This document shows, piece after piece, positions 16,173 through 26,464 of a DNA stretch of 64,000 nt. Source of the DNA: CAVTHW01 sp963734625 (GTDB lineage: Bacteria; Acidobacteriota; Terriglobia; Bryobacterales; Bryobacteraceae); assembly GCA_963734625.1 (NCBI GenBank), contig CAVTHW010000003.1, positions 186,001 to 250,000 of the forward strand, written 5' to 3'. The first letter of the stretch is position 1; every line of letters starts with the position of its first letter. Made by a program: the position numbers and the translations under genes. Under the pieces are notes generated by a model, which did no database searches, was not told the origin of the DNA, and saw nothing but the letters and a program-made list of their open reading frames with translations.

Positions 16173-18890
16173 GACCGATACGCGCCGGCTTCCAGCGTTT
16201 GCGCGGCCTGTTCCGCAAGCGCCGATGGGAACGCGAGATGGCCGACGAACTTGCAAGCCACCTCGATCTGCACACCGAGGACAACATTCGCGCGGGCATG
16301 AGCCCGAAGGAAGCCCGGCGAGCAGCAGTGCTCAAGCTGGGCGGCGTCGAGGTCACCAAAGGAAGCCTACCGGGACCGGTACGGGATACCACTGCTCGAG
16401 ACCGTGGCCCAGGATGTCCGCTACAGTCTGCGCACGCTGCGCCGGAACCCGGGATTTGCAGCGGTCGCGATTCTCACCCTCGGCCTGGGCATCGGCGCCA
16501 ACACGGCCATCTTCAGCTTGATCGAATTAGTGACGCTCAGGCAGTTGCCTGTCCCTCATCCGGAGCAACTCGTTCTACTGCACTGGACCAGGCAGAGGCC
16601 GCCGGAGTGGTCCGCCATGAACAGCTACTCAGGCTGCGATGCCGCGCAGCCTGGGCTGGGCAGGTCAGGCTGTTCTTTCCCCTACCCGGCCGTCGAGCGA
16701 TTCCGCACCGGCGCAAAGACTCTTAGCGGCGTGCTGTCATTCGGTGGCTCCCAGACCATACAAACAGGACTCGGTGAGGCGGCCATTGCCGCCAGCGCGG
16801 AACTGGTTAGCGGCGAGTTCTTCTCCAAGCTGGGCGTACAAGCTCAAAGAGGCCGAACGTTCGCCCCGCGCGACGATCAGCCGGACGCGGAACCAGTCGC
16901 CGTCTTGAGCCACGCGTTTTGGAAAGAGCACTTTGGTGGGGACATTGCGGCTGTCGGGAAGACGATCCCCCTGAATGGCGCGCAATTCAGGATCATTGGC
17001 ATCGCCCCCGAGGGATTCAACGGTTTGCAGCCGGTTTTGCCGCCGGACGTATGGATAACGCTTCAGGGCGCGAAGGGTCTGGGTCCTGGCCGGTGGGATT
17101 CCAGGGACGAGCGATCCGCGTGGCTGTTCGTGGTCGGTCGTCTTAGGCCCGGCACCACAGTGCAGCAGGCGCGCGCGGAATTGGAGGTCCTCTTCCGGCA
17201 GGGCCTGGCTACGAATTCCGCGCATTGGACCGGGACGGAAGCGCTGCCCGGAATCGCGCTTACCAGCGCCGCAGGCGGGCTGAGCGTTCTTCGCCGGGGG
17301 TTTCTGCCCGCACTTCAGGTGTTGGCGGTGGCGGCGGGCCTGGTTCTGCTCATCGTTTGCGCGAACATCGCCGGACTGCTCGTGGCGCGTGCCGCGGCCC
17401 GCAATAGAGAGTTGGCGGTGCGGGTGGCCGTCGGCGCGGGGCGCTGGCGGCTGGCGCGTCAACTTCTTACGGAGAGCCTTGTCCTGGCGGCTTTGGGCGG
17501 CGCGCTGGGGGTGCTGCTGGCGTGGCCGGGCAGCCACCTGTTGGCCACGTGGATGAAATCTGGAGCGACAATCCCCATAGCCTTGGATGTGCGGCCCAGT
17601 TGGTATCTGTTTGGCTTCGCTGTGGCCGCCAGTGGGTTTGCGGTTCTCCTGTTTGGATTGGCGCCGGGGCTGATCGGCACGCGCGTGGAGCCCGCCGCCG
17701 CACTGAAGGCGAGCGCAGGTCTGGCGGGGGGCGCGCTGTTTGGAAGGAGGCGCTCGGCGCGTATTGGGCGGCCACTGGTGGCCCTGGAGGCGGCGCTGGC
17801 GCTGGTGTCTCTGGTTGGAGCGGGACTCTTCCTCCGCACGCTGGTGAATCTCAAGACGCTCGACCCGGGTTTCCGCATGGATCAACTTCTGACCGTGGGC
17901 ACGACCTTTAAGCGAGGGGCGGGAGGAGTCGGCCTCCAACCGGCAGCCTACCCCCTGCTGCACGCGAGGCTCGCCGCCCTGCCAGGCGTGGCCTCGGCCA
18001 CGTGGTCGAGTGATCTGCTGCTGATCGGCAACGAAAGTAGTGAAGGTATTCCGGGCCCGGCGGACTCGGGGCAAATCGAAGTTAACTCCTTGCGAATTGG
18101 TCCGCGGTTCTTCGAGACTGTGGGCATTCCGGTCTTGGCTGGCCGCAGCGTGCAGCCCGAGGACTGCCAGGGGAAGCCGAGTTCCGTCTGGGTGAATCAA
18201 GCTCTGGCTCGACGCTACTTTCCCAATGGGAACGCGCTCGGCCAGCGCATCGGAGAGGGCGGGGTGCTTGAGATCGTCGGCGTCGTCGGCGACACGAAGT
18301 ATCAATCGCTGCGCAGCGAGGTCAAACCAACGCTCTTTCGCCCGGCTTCAACCGGGGCTTATCTCATCCTGCGAACGGCATCCAACCCGATGTCGCTGGC
18401 CAGCGCGGTGCGGCAGACAATCGAAGACGCGGCGCCGGGGTTTCGGGTCGGACGCATGAGCAGCCTCTCGGAGCAGATTGACCAGCAGTTGTTCAGCGAG
18501 CACATGCTGACGAGGCTCTCGGCCGCCTTTGGCATCCTGGCGTTAGTGCTGGCGGCGATCGGAGTCTATGGTGTGGTGGCGTACTCGGTGGCGCGGCGCA
18601 CAGGCGAGATCGCAATCCGGGTGTCGCTCGGCGCCGTCCCGCGCGACGTGGCGCGGCTGGTCCTGCTTGACGGACTGTGGCCGGTCCTCGTGGGGATCAC
18701 CGCGGGCTTGCTGGCGGCCTACGGTCTCACGCGGCTCGTCTCAACTTTTCTCTACGGCGTGACGCCGCTCGACGCGCTCACTTTCGGCGCGGCCACAATC
18801 GTCTTGCTGGGAGCCGCCGTAGTGGCTTGCTGCATCCCGTTGCGGCGCGCACTGCGGGTGGAACCGATGACGGCCCTGAGGTGCGAGTAG
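16169..18890 (+). CDS. ADOP-type (acidobacterial duplicated orphan permease) ABC permease, frameshifted
   Basis: About 906 residues once the extra A in the AAA run at 16358-16360 is removed, joining LGGVEVTKEAYRDRYG to MAQDVRYSLRTLRRNPGF. The N-terminal 80 residues form the ADOP-specific cytoplasmic segment. Two MacB_PCD/FtsX repeats follow, with membrane segments near residues 100-120, 375-400, 430-450, 485-510 (first half) and three near the C-terminus, ending ALRVEPMTALRCE. No ATPase accompanies it, as is typical. Function of the family is unknown; export or mechanotransmission is inferred from FtsX/MacB. Confidence 0.92.
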
Positions 18891-18933
18891 GCGGGCATCG
18901 CCGCGCTGGTGCTTGCTACCATGGGAGAGTTCC

Positions 18934-19809
18934 GTGAATCCCATGCCTGACCTCATCGAAAACCTGATATCGGCTGGACCAGTGGTTACCGATGGCGCCT
19001 GGGGAACCCAGTTCCTGGACGCCGGCCTGGAGCCGGGCGAACCGGCTGACTCCTGGAACCTGTTGCATCCCGACCGCGTCGAGGCGGTGGCCCGCTCCTA
19101 CGTGGACGCCGGCAGCCGGATTATTTTGACGAACACTTTCCGCTCCAACCGCATCGCCTTGGCGGGTCACGGCTTGGCCGGCAAGCTGGAAGCGATCAAC
19201 TCGGCTGGCGTGGAGATATCGCGCCGCGCGGCCGCCGGCCGGGCTCTGGTGTTCGCTTCCATGGGCACTTCGGGCAAGCTGCTGCTCTCCGGAGAGATCA
19301 CTCCCGAGGAGCTTTCGGACGTGTTCGCCGAACAGGCGCGCGCCTTGGCCGCCGCGGGCGCCGACGCCATTGTCCTTGAGACCATGACGGACCTGGCGGA
19401 GACTACGCTGGCTATCCGCGCTGCCCGTCAGACCGGTCTGCCCGTGGTCGCTTCCATGGTCTTCGATTCGGGAAAGGACAAAGACCGCACCATGATGGGC
19501 GCCACTCCCGAGCAAGTGGCGGCGGAACTGACCACCGCCGGCGCGGACGTGATCGGCGCCAATTGCGGGCAGGGCATCGAGGGATATGTCGCGATCTGCC
19601 GCCGTCTGCAGGCCGCCACTGGCCTCCCGCTCTGGATCAAGGCCAACGCCGGATTGCCCGAACTGGCCGGCGGCCGCCCCCTATATCGGACCACCCCCGG
19701 CGAATTCGCCGCGCACGTGCCCGCCCTGGTGGAAGCGGGAGCGGACTTCATCGGCGGCTGCTGCGGCACGACGCCCGACTTCATCCGCGCGGTTCTAAAC
19801 GCCCTCTAG
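18934..19809 (+). CDS. Zinc-dependent homocysteine S-methyltransferase (MetH Hcy-module homologue)
   Basis: 291 residues forming the (beta/alpha)8 homocysteine methyltransferase fold: GAWGTQF at the N-terminus, then the zinc ligands C211 (GANCGQG) and C276-C277 (GGCCGT). Length matches the isolated N-terminal module of cobalamin methionine synthase. GTG at 18934 sits five bases after GGAGAG; ATG at 18943 is the alternative. The folate-binding and cobalamin-binding modules occur as separate genes at 25661 and 27982, so it may take its methyl group from that corrinoid protein. Confidence 0.85.
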   Translation: MNPMPDLIENLISAGPVVTDGAWGTQFLDAGLEPGEPADSWNLLHPDRVEAVARSYVDAGSRIILTNTFRSNRIALAGHGLAGKLEAINSAGVEISRRAAAGRALVFASMGTSGKLLLSGEITPEELSDVFAEQARALAAAGADAIVLETMTDLAETTLAIRAARQTGLPVVASMVFDSGKDKDRTMMGATPEQVAAELTTAGADVIGANCGQGIEGYVAICRRLQAATGLPLWIKANAGLPELAGGRPLYRTTPGEFAAHVPALVEAGADFIGGCCGTTPDFIRAVLNAL

Positions 19810-19820
19810 CCCTCAGTGGC

Positions 19821-19861
19821 GCACGCACTCATGCGTGCCGCGTCGACACTCCTGTCGACGC
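19821..19861. terminator. Paired hairpins between converging genes (bidirectional terminator-like)
   Basis: Two adjacent perfect stems: GCACGC/GCGTGC (19821-19826/19833-19838) and GCGTCGACA/TGTCGACGC (19840-19848/19853-19861), with loops ACTCAT and CTCC. It lies between the convergent methyltransferase and rocD genes. The two-stem layout resembles the other double-hairpin repeats here, though stem sequences and loops differ. Confidence 0.65.
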
Positions 19862-19872
19862 GTTATTGCGAA

Positions 19873-21094
19873 TTATCCGCCGGCAGCCGCAAACGCGGCG
19901 CTTATCCGGCCCGTCATCCACGCCAGATCCTCGCGTGAAATGATCAGCGCCGGCGCCAGGCGAATGACGTAGTCGTGGGTTTCCTTGCACAGCACGCCCA
20001 GGTCCATCAAGCGCTCGCAATAGGGCCGGGCCGGCACCGTTAGCTCAATGCCGATAAGCAGTCCGCGGCCGCGAATCTCACGGATGTCCGGATGCCGGAT
20101 ACGTCGCAATTCCTCCAGCGCCCAGTTTCCGAGTTCCTCCGACCGCTCCGCCAACCGCTCCTCCACGATCACCCGCAGCGCCGTGCGCGCCACCGCGCAG
20201 GCCAGCGGATTGCCACCATAGGTGCTGCCGTGGCTGCTGGGAGTGAACACGCTCATGACCTCGGCGCTCGAAACCACGGCTGAGACGGGATACACGCCCC
20301 CCGATAGCGCCTTGCCCAGGATCAACACGTCCGGCCTGACGCCCTCGTGCTCGCAGGCCAGGAAACGCCCGGTCCTGCCCAGGCCGGTCTGGATCTCGTC
20401 GGCTACCATCAGGACCCGCTGACGCTTGCAGATTTCCGCGGCGGCTCGCAGGAAGCCGTCGGGCGGAATCAAAATGCCCGCCTCGCATTGAATCGGCTCA
20501 AACAGGAATGCGCAGGTGTGCGGCGTGATCGCGCGCTCCAGGGCGGCGGCGTCCCCGAAGGGGACCGTCACGAAGCCTGGAGTGAAGGGGCCGAACCCGT
20601 CGCGGTAATGAGGCTCCGAGGAGAAGCCCGTGATCGTCGTGGTGCGCCCGTGGAAATTGTTCTCGCAGACGATGATTTCGGCCTGTCCGTCGGGAATCCC
20701 TTTCCGGGTGTAGCCCCAGCGGCGTGCCGCCTTGATGGCCGTCTCCACCGCCTCTGCGCCGGTGTTCATGGGCAGCACCGAATCCATCTGGCACAAACTC
20801 GCCAGCTCCTCTTCGAAACGGGGGAGTTGATCGTTGCGGAAAGCGCGCGAGGTCAGAGTGACCCTGGCCGGCCTGCTCCTGAAGCGCCTGTATGATCCGC
20901 GGATGGCAGTGCCCCTGGTTTAGCGCCGAGTAGGCGCTCAGGCAATCCAGGTAGCGCTCGCCATCGACGCTGTAAACCCAGGGACCCGAGGCCCGCTCGA
21001 CGACCACGTCCAGGGGATGGTAATTATGCGCTCCCCAACGGTCTTCGAGCGCGATCAGTTCTTCAGTCCGAGGGTTGGGTTTGGAATGTCGCAT
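19873..21094 (-). CDS. rocD: Ornithine-oxo-acid (acetylornithine-type) aminotransferase, frameshifted
   Basis: Class III PLP aminotransferase of about 406 residues. N-terminal half includes NYHPLDVVVERASG and YLDCLSAYSALNQGH, typical of ornithine aminotransferases; PLP lysine is in ILGKALSGG, with VADEIQTGLGRTG before it and GSTYGGNPLA after. One extra base near 20866 breaks the frame; corrected, LTSRAFRNDQLPRFEEEL restores the family sequence. It follows proC by 12 bases on the same strand, so ornithine is converted to glutamate semialdehyde, the precursor of the ProC substrate. Confidence 0.93.
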
Positions 21095-21106
21095 GAGCCG
21101 TATCGC

Positions 21107-22012
21107 CTAATGTCCCGCGCGCTGCGCTGCCGAAGTCTCGTGCGCTTTGGGCGGCGGCCCCAGGTGGGCCGCGATTCTGGCGGCTTCCTCCACGGCGCGC
21201 GCCAGCACCGACCGGATCCGGCCGTCCTCCAGCATCAGCAGGCCCCCGATGGTGCAGCCCGCCGGGGTCGTGACATCGTCGCGCAGCGAAGCCGGATGGC
21301 GCCCTGTCGCTAGCACCATCCGGGCCGCGCCAAGCACGGTCTGGGCGACCAGGGTAAGCGCCAGTTGGCGCGGCAGCCCTACTCGTACTCCCGCGTCGGC
21401 CAGAGCTTCCATAATCAAATACTGATAAGCCGGGCCGCTGCCGCTGAGCGCCGTGACGGCGTTGAAGTGGACCTCGTCCACGGCCAGGCACTTGCCCACG
21501 GCCTCGAAGATGTGACTCGCCCTATCCAGGTGCACTTCGGCGGCGTTTGTGCCGCGGCAGACCACCGTCATGGCCTCACCCACGATGGCCGGCGTGTTGG
21601 GCATCGCGCGCACGATGGGGTTATCGGTCGCCAGCAGCGATTCCAGGGTGGCCGTAGGCGTCCCGGCTAGGATGGAGATGAGCAGCGTGCCGCGCCGCAA
21701 CCCGGACTCTCTCAGAGCGTTCAGGACACGTCCCGCGTCGCCCGGCTTGACGCAGATCAAAATGAGGTCCGCGGAGGGTACGCGCGCCTGGTAATCCACC
21801 TCGACGGGAATCGCCAGCTCTTTGGCGGCGTTCTCGCACGCGGTTGCGCTCTTGTCGCCCGCCCAGAGCCTCTCGGGAGGAAGCAGACCGCTGGCCAGGA
21901 TGCCGCGGACGAGCGTGCGCCCCATGACGCCGGCTCCGACGATGCCCAGGGTCATGCCATCCGCGATTACGGGGGCGTGTTGAGACGAGTGCTGCTTACG
22001 TTGTTTGGACAT
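21107..22012 (-). CDS. proC: Pyrroline-5-carboxylate reductase (ProC)
   Basis: About 301 residues. NAD(P)-binding GIVGAGVMG, then VKPGDAGRVL, RAMPNTPAIVGEAMT, and the C-terminal signature VTALSGSGPAYQYLIMEALADAG followed by TPAGCTIGGLLMLE: complete ProC. The start is uncertain: ATG at 22010-22012 gives a 19-residue extension, while ATG at 21953-21955 gives the usual N-terminus. It catalyses the last step of proline synthesis and forms an operon with rocD. Confidence 0.93.
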   Translation of the reverse strand: MSKQRKQHSSQHAPVIADGMTLGIVGAGVMGRTLVRGILASGLLPPERLWAGDKSATACENAAKELAIPVEVDYQARVPSADLILICVKPGDAGRVLNALRESGLRRGTLLISILAGTPTATLESLLATDNPIVRAMPNTPAIVGEAMTVVCRGTNAAEVHLDRASHIFEAVGKCLAVDEVHFNAVTALSGSGPAYQYLIMEALADAGVRVGLPRQLALTLVAQTVLGAARMVLATGRHPASLRDDVTTPAGCTIGGLLMLEDGRIRSVLARAVEEAARIAAHLGPPPKAHETSAAQRAGH

Positions 22013-22157
22013 TTTGTGGAAGGCGAGCACGGGAACCGCCGCCGAACCTGCGGCCCCGATTCTTCGAAGATAACACACTAAATACCGCGCAACCTCCCCG
22101 TCGTAGCTGAGCCCAAGCCCCAGATGTAACCTTCCGTCACTCTGAATCGCCGATTCT

Positions 22158-22189
22158 TGACCGGGGGGTAAGCAGCCGCCTCCCGGTCA
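22158..22189. repeat. G-rich hairpin, left member of a matched pair
   Basis: TGACCGGGGGG (22158-22168) pairs with CCTCCCGGTCA (22179-22189), ten of eleven positions, around loop TAAGCAGCCG. A near copy with different outer bases but the same GCAGCCG loop segment lies at 24667-24698. The two enclose the oxidoreductase/HEAT gene pair. Could be a terminator for an unseen transcript or a repeat family. Confidence 0.65.
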
Positions 22190-22304
22190 GGATGCCAACT
22201 TCTGGACAGCCAGCCATCCTGCATGAAGTAAACTTTGGCATTTTTGTGTACAATCTATGATGTCCAGGAGGCCAACTCGGGAATCCTGGCTTAGGAGATA
22301 AAGA

Positions 22305-23726
22305 ATGGCAGAAGAGAAGGAGAAGGATCTTGTTTCCCGCCGAGGATTTGCGAAAACCGTAGCCCAGGTCGGCACGGTGGCCGCAGCCCCGATGTTTATC
22401 CCCAGGTCTGCGCTAGGCCAACTCGGTGGCCCAGCCCCGGCCCCAGCTCCGGCCGCAGCCCCGGGACAGCCAGCGATCGGACCGGTAGTAGTAGGGAACT
22501 ATGCGCCCAGTGATCGTATTATTTTCGGTGGCATTGGGATCCGCAGCCGCGGCATGAGCGATCTGAGGCAATTGCTGGGCGATGCCCGGGTGCAGTTCGT
22601 GGCCGATGCCGATGCCCGTGAGAGCGCTCGCGAGTCCGTCAAGAGCACTGTTGATACGGCTTATAAGAACCAGAACTGCGTCATGTACCGCACCGCGGAT
22701 GAAATACTGGCCCGCAAGGACATCGACGCGCTTCTTATCGCCACCAGCGACCGCTGGCATGGCCTTATGGCGATGCGGGCGGCGCAGGCCGGCAAGGACA
22801 TGTATATCGAGAAACCCGCTGCGATGTCTATCCAGGAGAGCTACGCCATGGCCGACAATGTCCGCCGCTATGGTGTGGTTTACCAGTCCGGCTGCCAGCG
22901 GAAGAATCAGTACGCCTTTGAGTTCGCCGTGGGCCTGGCCCGCAGCGGCAAGCTCGGGAGACTGTTGGCTGTGCACGCCGATACCGCGATTGGGCTAGGG
23001 ACCGTCGACGCTGGTGGGCACGGTTGGTGGCCTGCGGATGCGCCGGACCCGAATCCACTAGTCTTAGATTGGGACGCTTGGCTCGGTCCGTGCCTGTGGC
23101 GGCCGTACAATTCCCAGTACGTGGACCGGGGCCGAGGCGAGTTCTGGGATTTCCATGCGGGCTTGCTCGAATGGGCCTCGCACACCGTCGCCATGGCCCA
23201 GTGGGCCGCCGATATGGAGCACACCGAACCCATCGAATACGTGCCCGAGGGCGGGAACTTCAGGGGAGACGGAATAACCGGCCGGTACACTATCTACTGC
23301 AAGTATGCCAACGGGGTGCAGCTCATTCTGCGTAACCACAGTTGGATGATCCTGGGTTCGTGCAGCAACCGGTTCGAGGGAACCGAGGGCTGGGTCGAGA
23401 CCGGTGACAGCGGCAGGATCGAGGTGTCCCCCAACCTGAAGTCTTTGGTGTCCACTCGCCAGGGAACCAGGTTTGACCCGACCGCGGAACACATCCGCGA
23501 GTTCGTCTCAGCCATTCGCTCGCGAACTACACCCCGGGCGGGCGCCGACAAGACCGCCCACGCCCACGTTGCCTCACATGCGGCCTGGATCGCCTCGCAA
23601 CTGAACCGCAAGGTCACTTGGGATCCGGCCAAGCGTGTATTTATCAACGACGAGGAGGCCAACCGCATGCGCAGCCGGGCTTATCGGGAGCCTTGGCGCA
23701 TGGAAGCGCTGGTCACCAGCATGTAA
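22305..23726 (+). CDS. Tat-exported Gfo/Idh/MocA-family oxidoreductase
   Basis: 473 residues. The N-terminus has a twin-arginine signal (SRRGFAK followed by an Ala/Val-rich segment) and then an Ala-Pro-rich linker (about 40-60). The dinucleotide-binding domain includes FGGIGIRSRG, LIATSDRWHG and the family's EKPAAM motif; the C-terminal domain contains EFWDFHAG. Export suggests a tightly bound cofactor and periplasmic sugar or glycoside oxidation. ATG at 22305 follows AGGAGA. A CCAGGA/TCCTGG hairpin lies in its leader (22264-22289). The next gene, a HEAT protein, is 30 bases downstream. Confidence 0.88.
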   Translation: MAEEKEKDLVSRRGFAKTVAQVGTVAAAPMFIPRSALGQLGGPAPAPAPAAAPGQPAIGPVVVGNYAPSDRIIFGGIGIRSRGMSDLRQLLGDARVQFVADADARESARESVKSTVDTAYKNQNCVMYRTADEILARKDIDALLIATSDRWHGLMAMRAAQAGKDMYIEKPAAMSIQESYAMADNVRRYGVVYQSGCQRKNQYAFEFAVGLARSGKLGRLLAVHADTAIGLGTVDAGGHGWWPADAPDPNPLVLDWDAWLGPCLWRPYNSQYVDRGRGEFWDFHAGLLEWASHTVAMAQWAADMEHTEPIEYVPEGGNFRGDGITGRYTIYCKYANGVQLILRNHSWMILGSCSNRFEGTEGWVETGDSGRIEVSPNLKSLVSTRQGTRFDPTAEHIREFVSAIRSRTTPRAGADKTAHAHVASHAAWIASQLNRKVTWDPAKRVFINDEEANRMRSRAYREPWRMEALVTSM

Positions 23727-23756
23727 GGGACGAGAAAGGAAAAGGAGATAACTAAC

Positions 23757-24659
23757 ATGCAAGTGCCTGGACAAACACAACAAGGACAGGGAGCGCCGGG
23801 ACAAGCGCCTGGAGCCGGTCGGGCAGCAGCAGCACCGCGGCCGCCCGCGCCTACGGTTCCGCCCGAATTCGATGGCCTGCCGATCTGGATATCGCCTCCG
23901 GCGAAGCTATTAGCGATGGTCAAGGACCCGAACTCCACGGTGTTTCAGAAGGCCATCGCCTGCAAGAAGCTGGCGTTCGTGGGCGGGCGGGAAGCCATCG
24001 CGCCGATGGCGACCCTTTTGAGCCACCCGCAACTCGGCTGCTACGCCCGTTTTGGTATGGAGCCGAACCCCGACCCATCGGTGGACGACGCTTTCCGCGC
24101 CGCGCTGCCGAAGCTGAAGGGCAGGCTGCAGGTGGGCGTCATCACCTCCATCGGCGTGCGCAAAGACGCCAAGGCGCTGGACGCCCTAATCAAGCTGATG
24201 AGCGACAGCGATAGCGAGGTTGCCGGGGCGGCCGCCGCTTCGGTGGCAATGATTGGCGGCCTTCAAGCTGCCAAGGCATTGCAGGGGGCATTGAAGACCT
24301 CCAAACCGCCGTTGTTTCCGGTGGTGGCCCGAGCCTGCCTGCTGTGCGCCGAGGGGCTCATGGCAACCAACCGCCCCAGGGCGATGGAGCTGTACACCGA
24401 TATGAGCGCGACGTCGATGCCGGGGCCAGTGCGCCTGGCGGCGCTCCGCATTCTCAATATGGCGGGGCCCGCCCCCGCGGGTGCGAAGCTATATCCGGCC
24501 CCGACCGGTGCGGCAGCCGAGGCCGACCGTAGCGGGTTCCTGGGACCCAGAACGCCTGCTGGAGGTGGTGGTGGAGCCGGACGTGGTGGAGCCGGACGAG
24601 GTGGAGCTGCCGCTCCGGCCCCGGGCGCGCCGCCGGTGCCCGCACCGCCCAAGCCTTAA
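23757..24659 (+). CDS. HEAT-repeat protein with low-complexity ends
   Basis: 300 residues. The N-terminal 40 are Gln/Pro/Ala/Gly-rich and the last 45 are a Gly/Arg/Ala/Pro tail; between them (about 45-240) run HEAT-like helical repeats (VFQKAIACKKLAFVGGREAIAPMATLL, DAKALDALIKLMSDSDSEVAGAAAASVAMIGG). No obvious signal peptide. Strong ribosome-binding site AAGGAGA before the ATG. It is transcriptionally linked to the exported oxidoreductase and probably provides a protein-binding scaffold; this role is inference. Confidence 0.75.
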   Translation: MQVPGQTQQGQGAPGQAPGAGRAAAAPRPPAPTVPPEFDGLPIWISPPAKLLAMVKDPNSTVFQKAIACKKLAFVGGREAIAPMATLLSHPQLGCYARFGMEPNPDPSVDDAFRAALPKLKGRLQVGVITSIGVRKDAKALDALIKLMSDSDSEVAGAAAASVAMIGGLQAAKALQGALKTSKPPLFPVVARACLLCAEGLMATNRPRAMELYTDMSATSMPGPVRLAALRILNMAGPAPAGAKLYPAPTGAAAEADRSGFLGPRTPAGGGGGAGRGGAGRGGAAAPAPGAPPVPAPPKP

Positions 24660-24666
24660 TCATCCC

Positions 24667-24698
24667 TGGCCGGGGGGCATGCAGCCGCCCCCCGGCCA
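24667..24698. terminator. Perfect G-rich hairpin, right member of matched pair; probable terminator
   Basis: TGGCCGGGGGG (24667-24677) and CCCCCCGGCCA (24688-24698) form a perfect 11-base stem with loop CATGCAGCCG, followed by ATTTTA. It lies eight bases after the HEAT gene stop and between convergent genes, so it is well placed to terminate both. It closely resembles the hairpin at 22158-22189. Confidence 0.75.
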
Positions 24699-24725
24699 GG
24701 ATTTTACCATCCCGCCCTTCACTGC

Positions 24726-25647
24726 TTACGCCATCCCCAGCCTTCGCTCCGCGCTCTCCGTCACATTCACCATCAGCATGGCGATAGTCAGCGGCCCGAC
24801 TCCGCCGGGGACCGGAGTGTAGAAACTCGCCCGCTCGGCGACATCAACTGGATCGACATCGCCCACCAGTACGCTGCCCTTCTTGTCGAACGCCGCCAGG
24901 CGCTCCGGATCGCCCCGGAAAATCCGCTCAACTTGGGCCCGATCGTCGATCCGGTTGGTCCCCACATCCACCACCACCGCGCCGGGCCGAATGTAATCGG
25001 CGGTCAGCATGGCGGCGCGTCCCATGGCCGCCACCAGAATGTCCGCCCGGCTGCACACGGCGGCGAGGTCGGGCGTCTTCGAATGACAAATGGTGACCGT
25101 GGCATGCTGGTGCAACAGCAGGAACGCCACCGGCTTGCCCACCAGGTCGCTGCGTCCCACTACCACCGCGTGCTGGCCGGCGATGGGAATCCGGTATCTC
25201 TTCAGCAGCTCCATGATGCCCGCCGGCGTGCAGGGCCGCGGTCCCGGACGCAGGCTTACCAGGTTGCCGATATTGAGCGGATGCAACCCGTCCACGTCCT
25301 TATCGGGAGCGACCGCCAGCAGCACCTTCTGCGCGTCGATCTGCTTGGGCAGCGGCAATTGAACCAGGATGCCGTCGATCTCGTCCTGGGCGTTTAGCTT
25401 CGCCACCAGGCCGAGCAACTCCTCCGTGGTCGTGTCCGCGGGCGGCGTACACATCACACTGTGGATGCCGAGCGCCTCGCAGGTCTTCACCTTGTTGCGG
25501 ACATAGATCTGCGACGCCGGGTTGTCGCCCACCAGCACCGCGGCCAGGCCCGGCCGGCGATGACGCCGCGGCCAGCCCGGCGACTCTCGCGGCGACTTCA
25601 TTCTTAATCTCAGCCGCGGTCCGGTTCCCATCCAGTATCTGCGCCAT
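24726..25647 (-). CDS. folD: Bifunctional methylene-THF dehydrogenase/methenyl-THF cyclohydrolase (FolD), frameshifted
   Basis: About 306 residues. Family signatures: YVRNK, DGILVQLPLPKQID, DKDVDGLHPLNIGNL, VVVGRSDLVGKPVAFLLL and GGVGPLTIAMLM. One extra base near 25565 shifts the frame between ARVAGLAA and RRPGLAAVLVGDNPASQ. ATG at 25645-25647 gives the usual MAQILDGN start. It interconverts methylene-, methenyl- and formyl-tetrahydrofolate and is the last gene of the leftward one-carbon operon. Confidence 0.95.
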
Positions 25648-25660
25648 TGCAATCGGGTCC

Positions 25661-26464
25661 TTACGCCGGTACGAGTTCCAGCTTTCCGTCCCGGAACAAG
25701 CGCAGATACTCCACACAAAACTCGTCCCGCCCCAGCAGCGCTTCGGCAGCGGCAACATTCATCATGGTTTGCCGGTCGCTGGGGTCGGCGACGACCGTGT
25801 CGAGGCCCCGCGCCATCAGCAGCGACAGGTAAACCTGATTCAGCAGCTTCCGCACCGGCAGGCCAAAAGACACGTTGCTCACGCCGACACTGGTATGGAC
25901 GCCGGGATACTCGATCATGATCCGCCCCACCGCCTCCAGCACTGCCTTGGGATGCTCGGGGCCGGTGCTGACGGGCATCACGCACGCATCGACGTAGATG
26001 TTGTCGAGCGCCACGCCCTCGCCAGTGAGCCGGTCCACAAGCCGGCCAGCCGTAGCTAGCCGATCCTCCAGACCCGCGGGCGGGCCGGATTCTCCCATGC
26101 ACAGGGCAATCACCTTCAACCCGTGCTCCCTGACCAGCGGCAGCAGAGCGGCGATGCGCGCCGGTTCGTCCGTGATCGAGTTGACCATCGGCGGATACTT
26201 GCACAAGGGCAGGGCCGCGCCTAGCGCGCGGGCGTCCGCGCTGTCCAGACAAAGGGGCACGTCCACCGTCTCTTGAACCACAGTGACCAGCCACGAGAGG
26301 CACTCCGCCTCCTGGCCGGCGATCCCGCCGTTCACGTCCAGCATGTGCGCGCCAGACTCCACCTGTTTGAGCGCGATGCTCCGGATGTAGGCGTCGTCCC
26401 GCTTCTCCGCGGCCTCCCGAACCTTCTTGCGTGTGCAGTTTATCAGTTCACCGATGATTAACAT
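25661..26464 (-). CDS. Pterin-binding methyltransferase (methyl-THF:corrinoid methyltransferase, AcsE/MtgA or MetH folate module)
   Basis: 267-residue TIM barrel with the opening MLIIGELINCTRKKV, ESGAHMLDVNGG, PLCLDSAD, PMVNSIT, and IYVDACVMPVSTG of methyltetrahydrofolate:corrinoid methyltransferases. ATG at 26462-26464 has GGGAGG upstream; a longer frame exists but is antisense to nothing recognisable and overlaps the metF end. It should move methyl groups between methyl-THF and the corrinoid protein at 27982. Direction cannot be told from sequence: methionine synthesis or methyl oxidation. Confidence 0.88.
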   Translation of the reverse strand: MLIIGELINCTRKKVREAAEKRDDAYIRSIALKQVESGAHMLDVNGGIAGQEAECLSWLVTVVQETVDVPLCLDSADARALGAALPLCKYPPMVNSITDEPARIAALLPLVREHGLKVIALCMGESGPPAGLEDRLATAGRLVDRLTGEGVALDNIYVDACVMPVSTGPEHPKAVLEAVGRIMIEYPGVHTSVGVSNVSFGLPVRKLLNQVYLSLLMARGLDTVVADPSDRQTMMNVAAAEALLGRDEFCVEYLRLFRDGKLELVPA

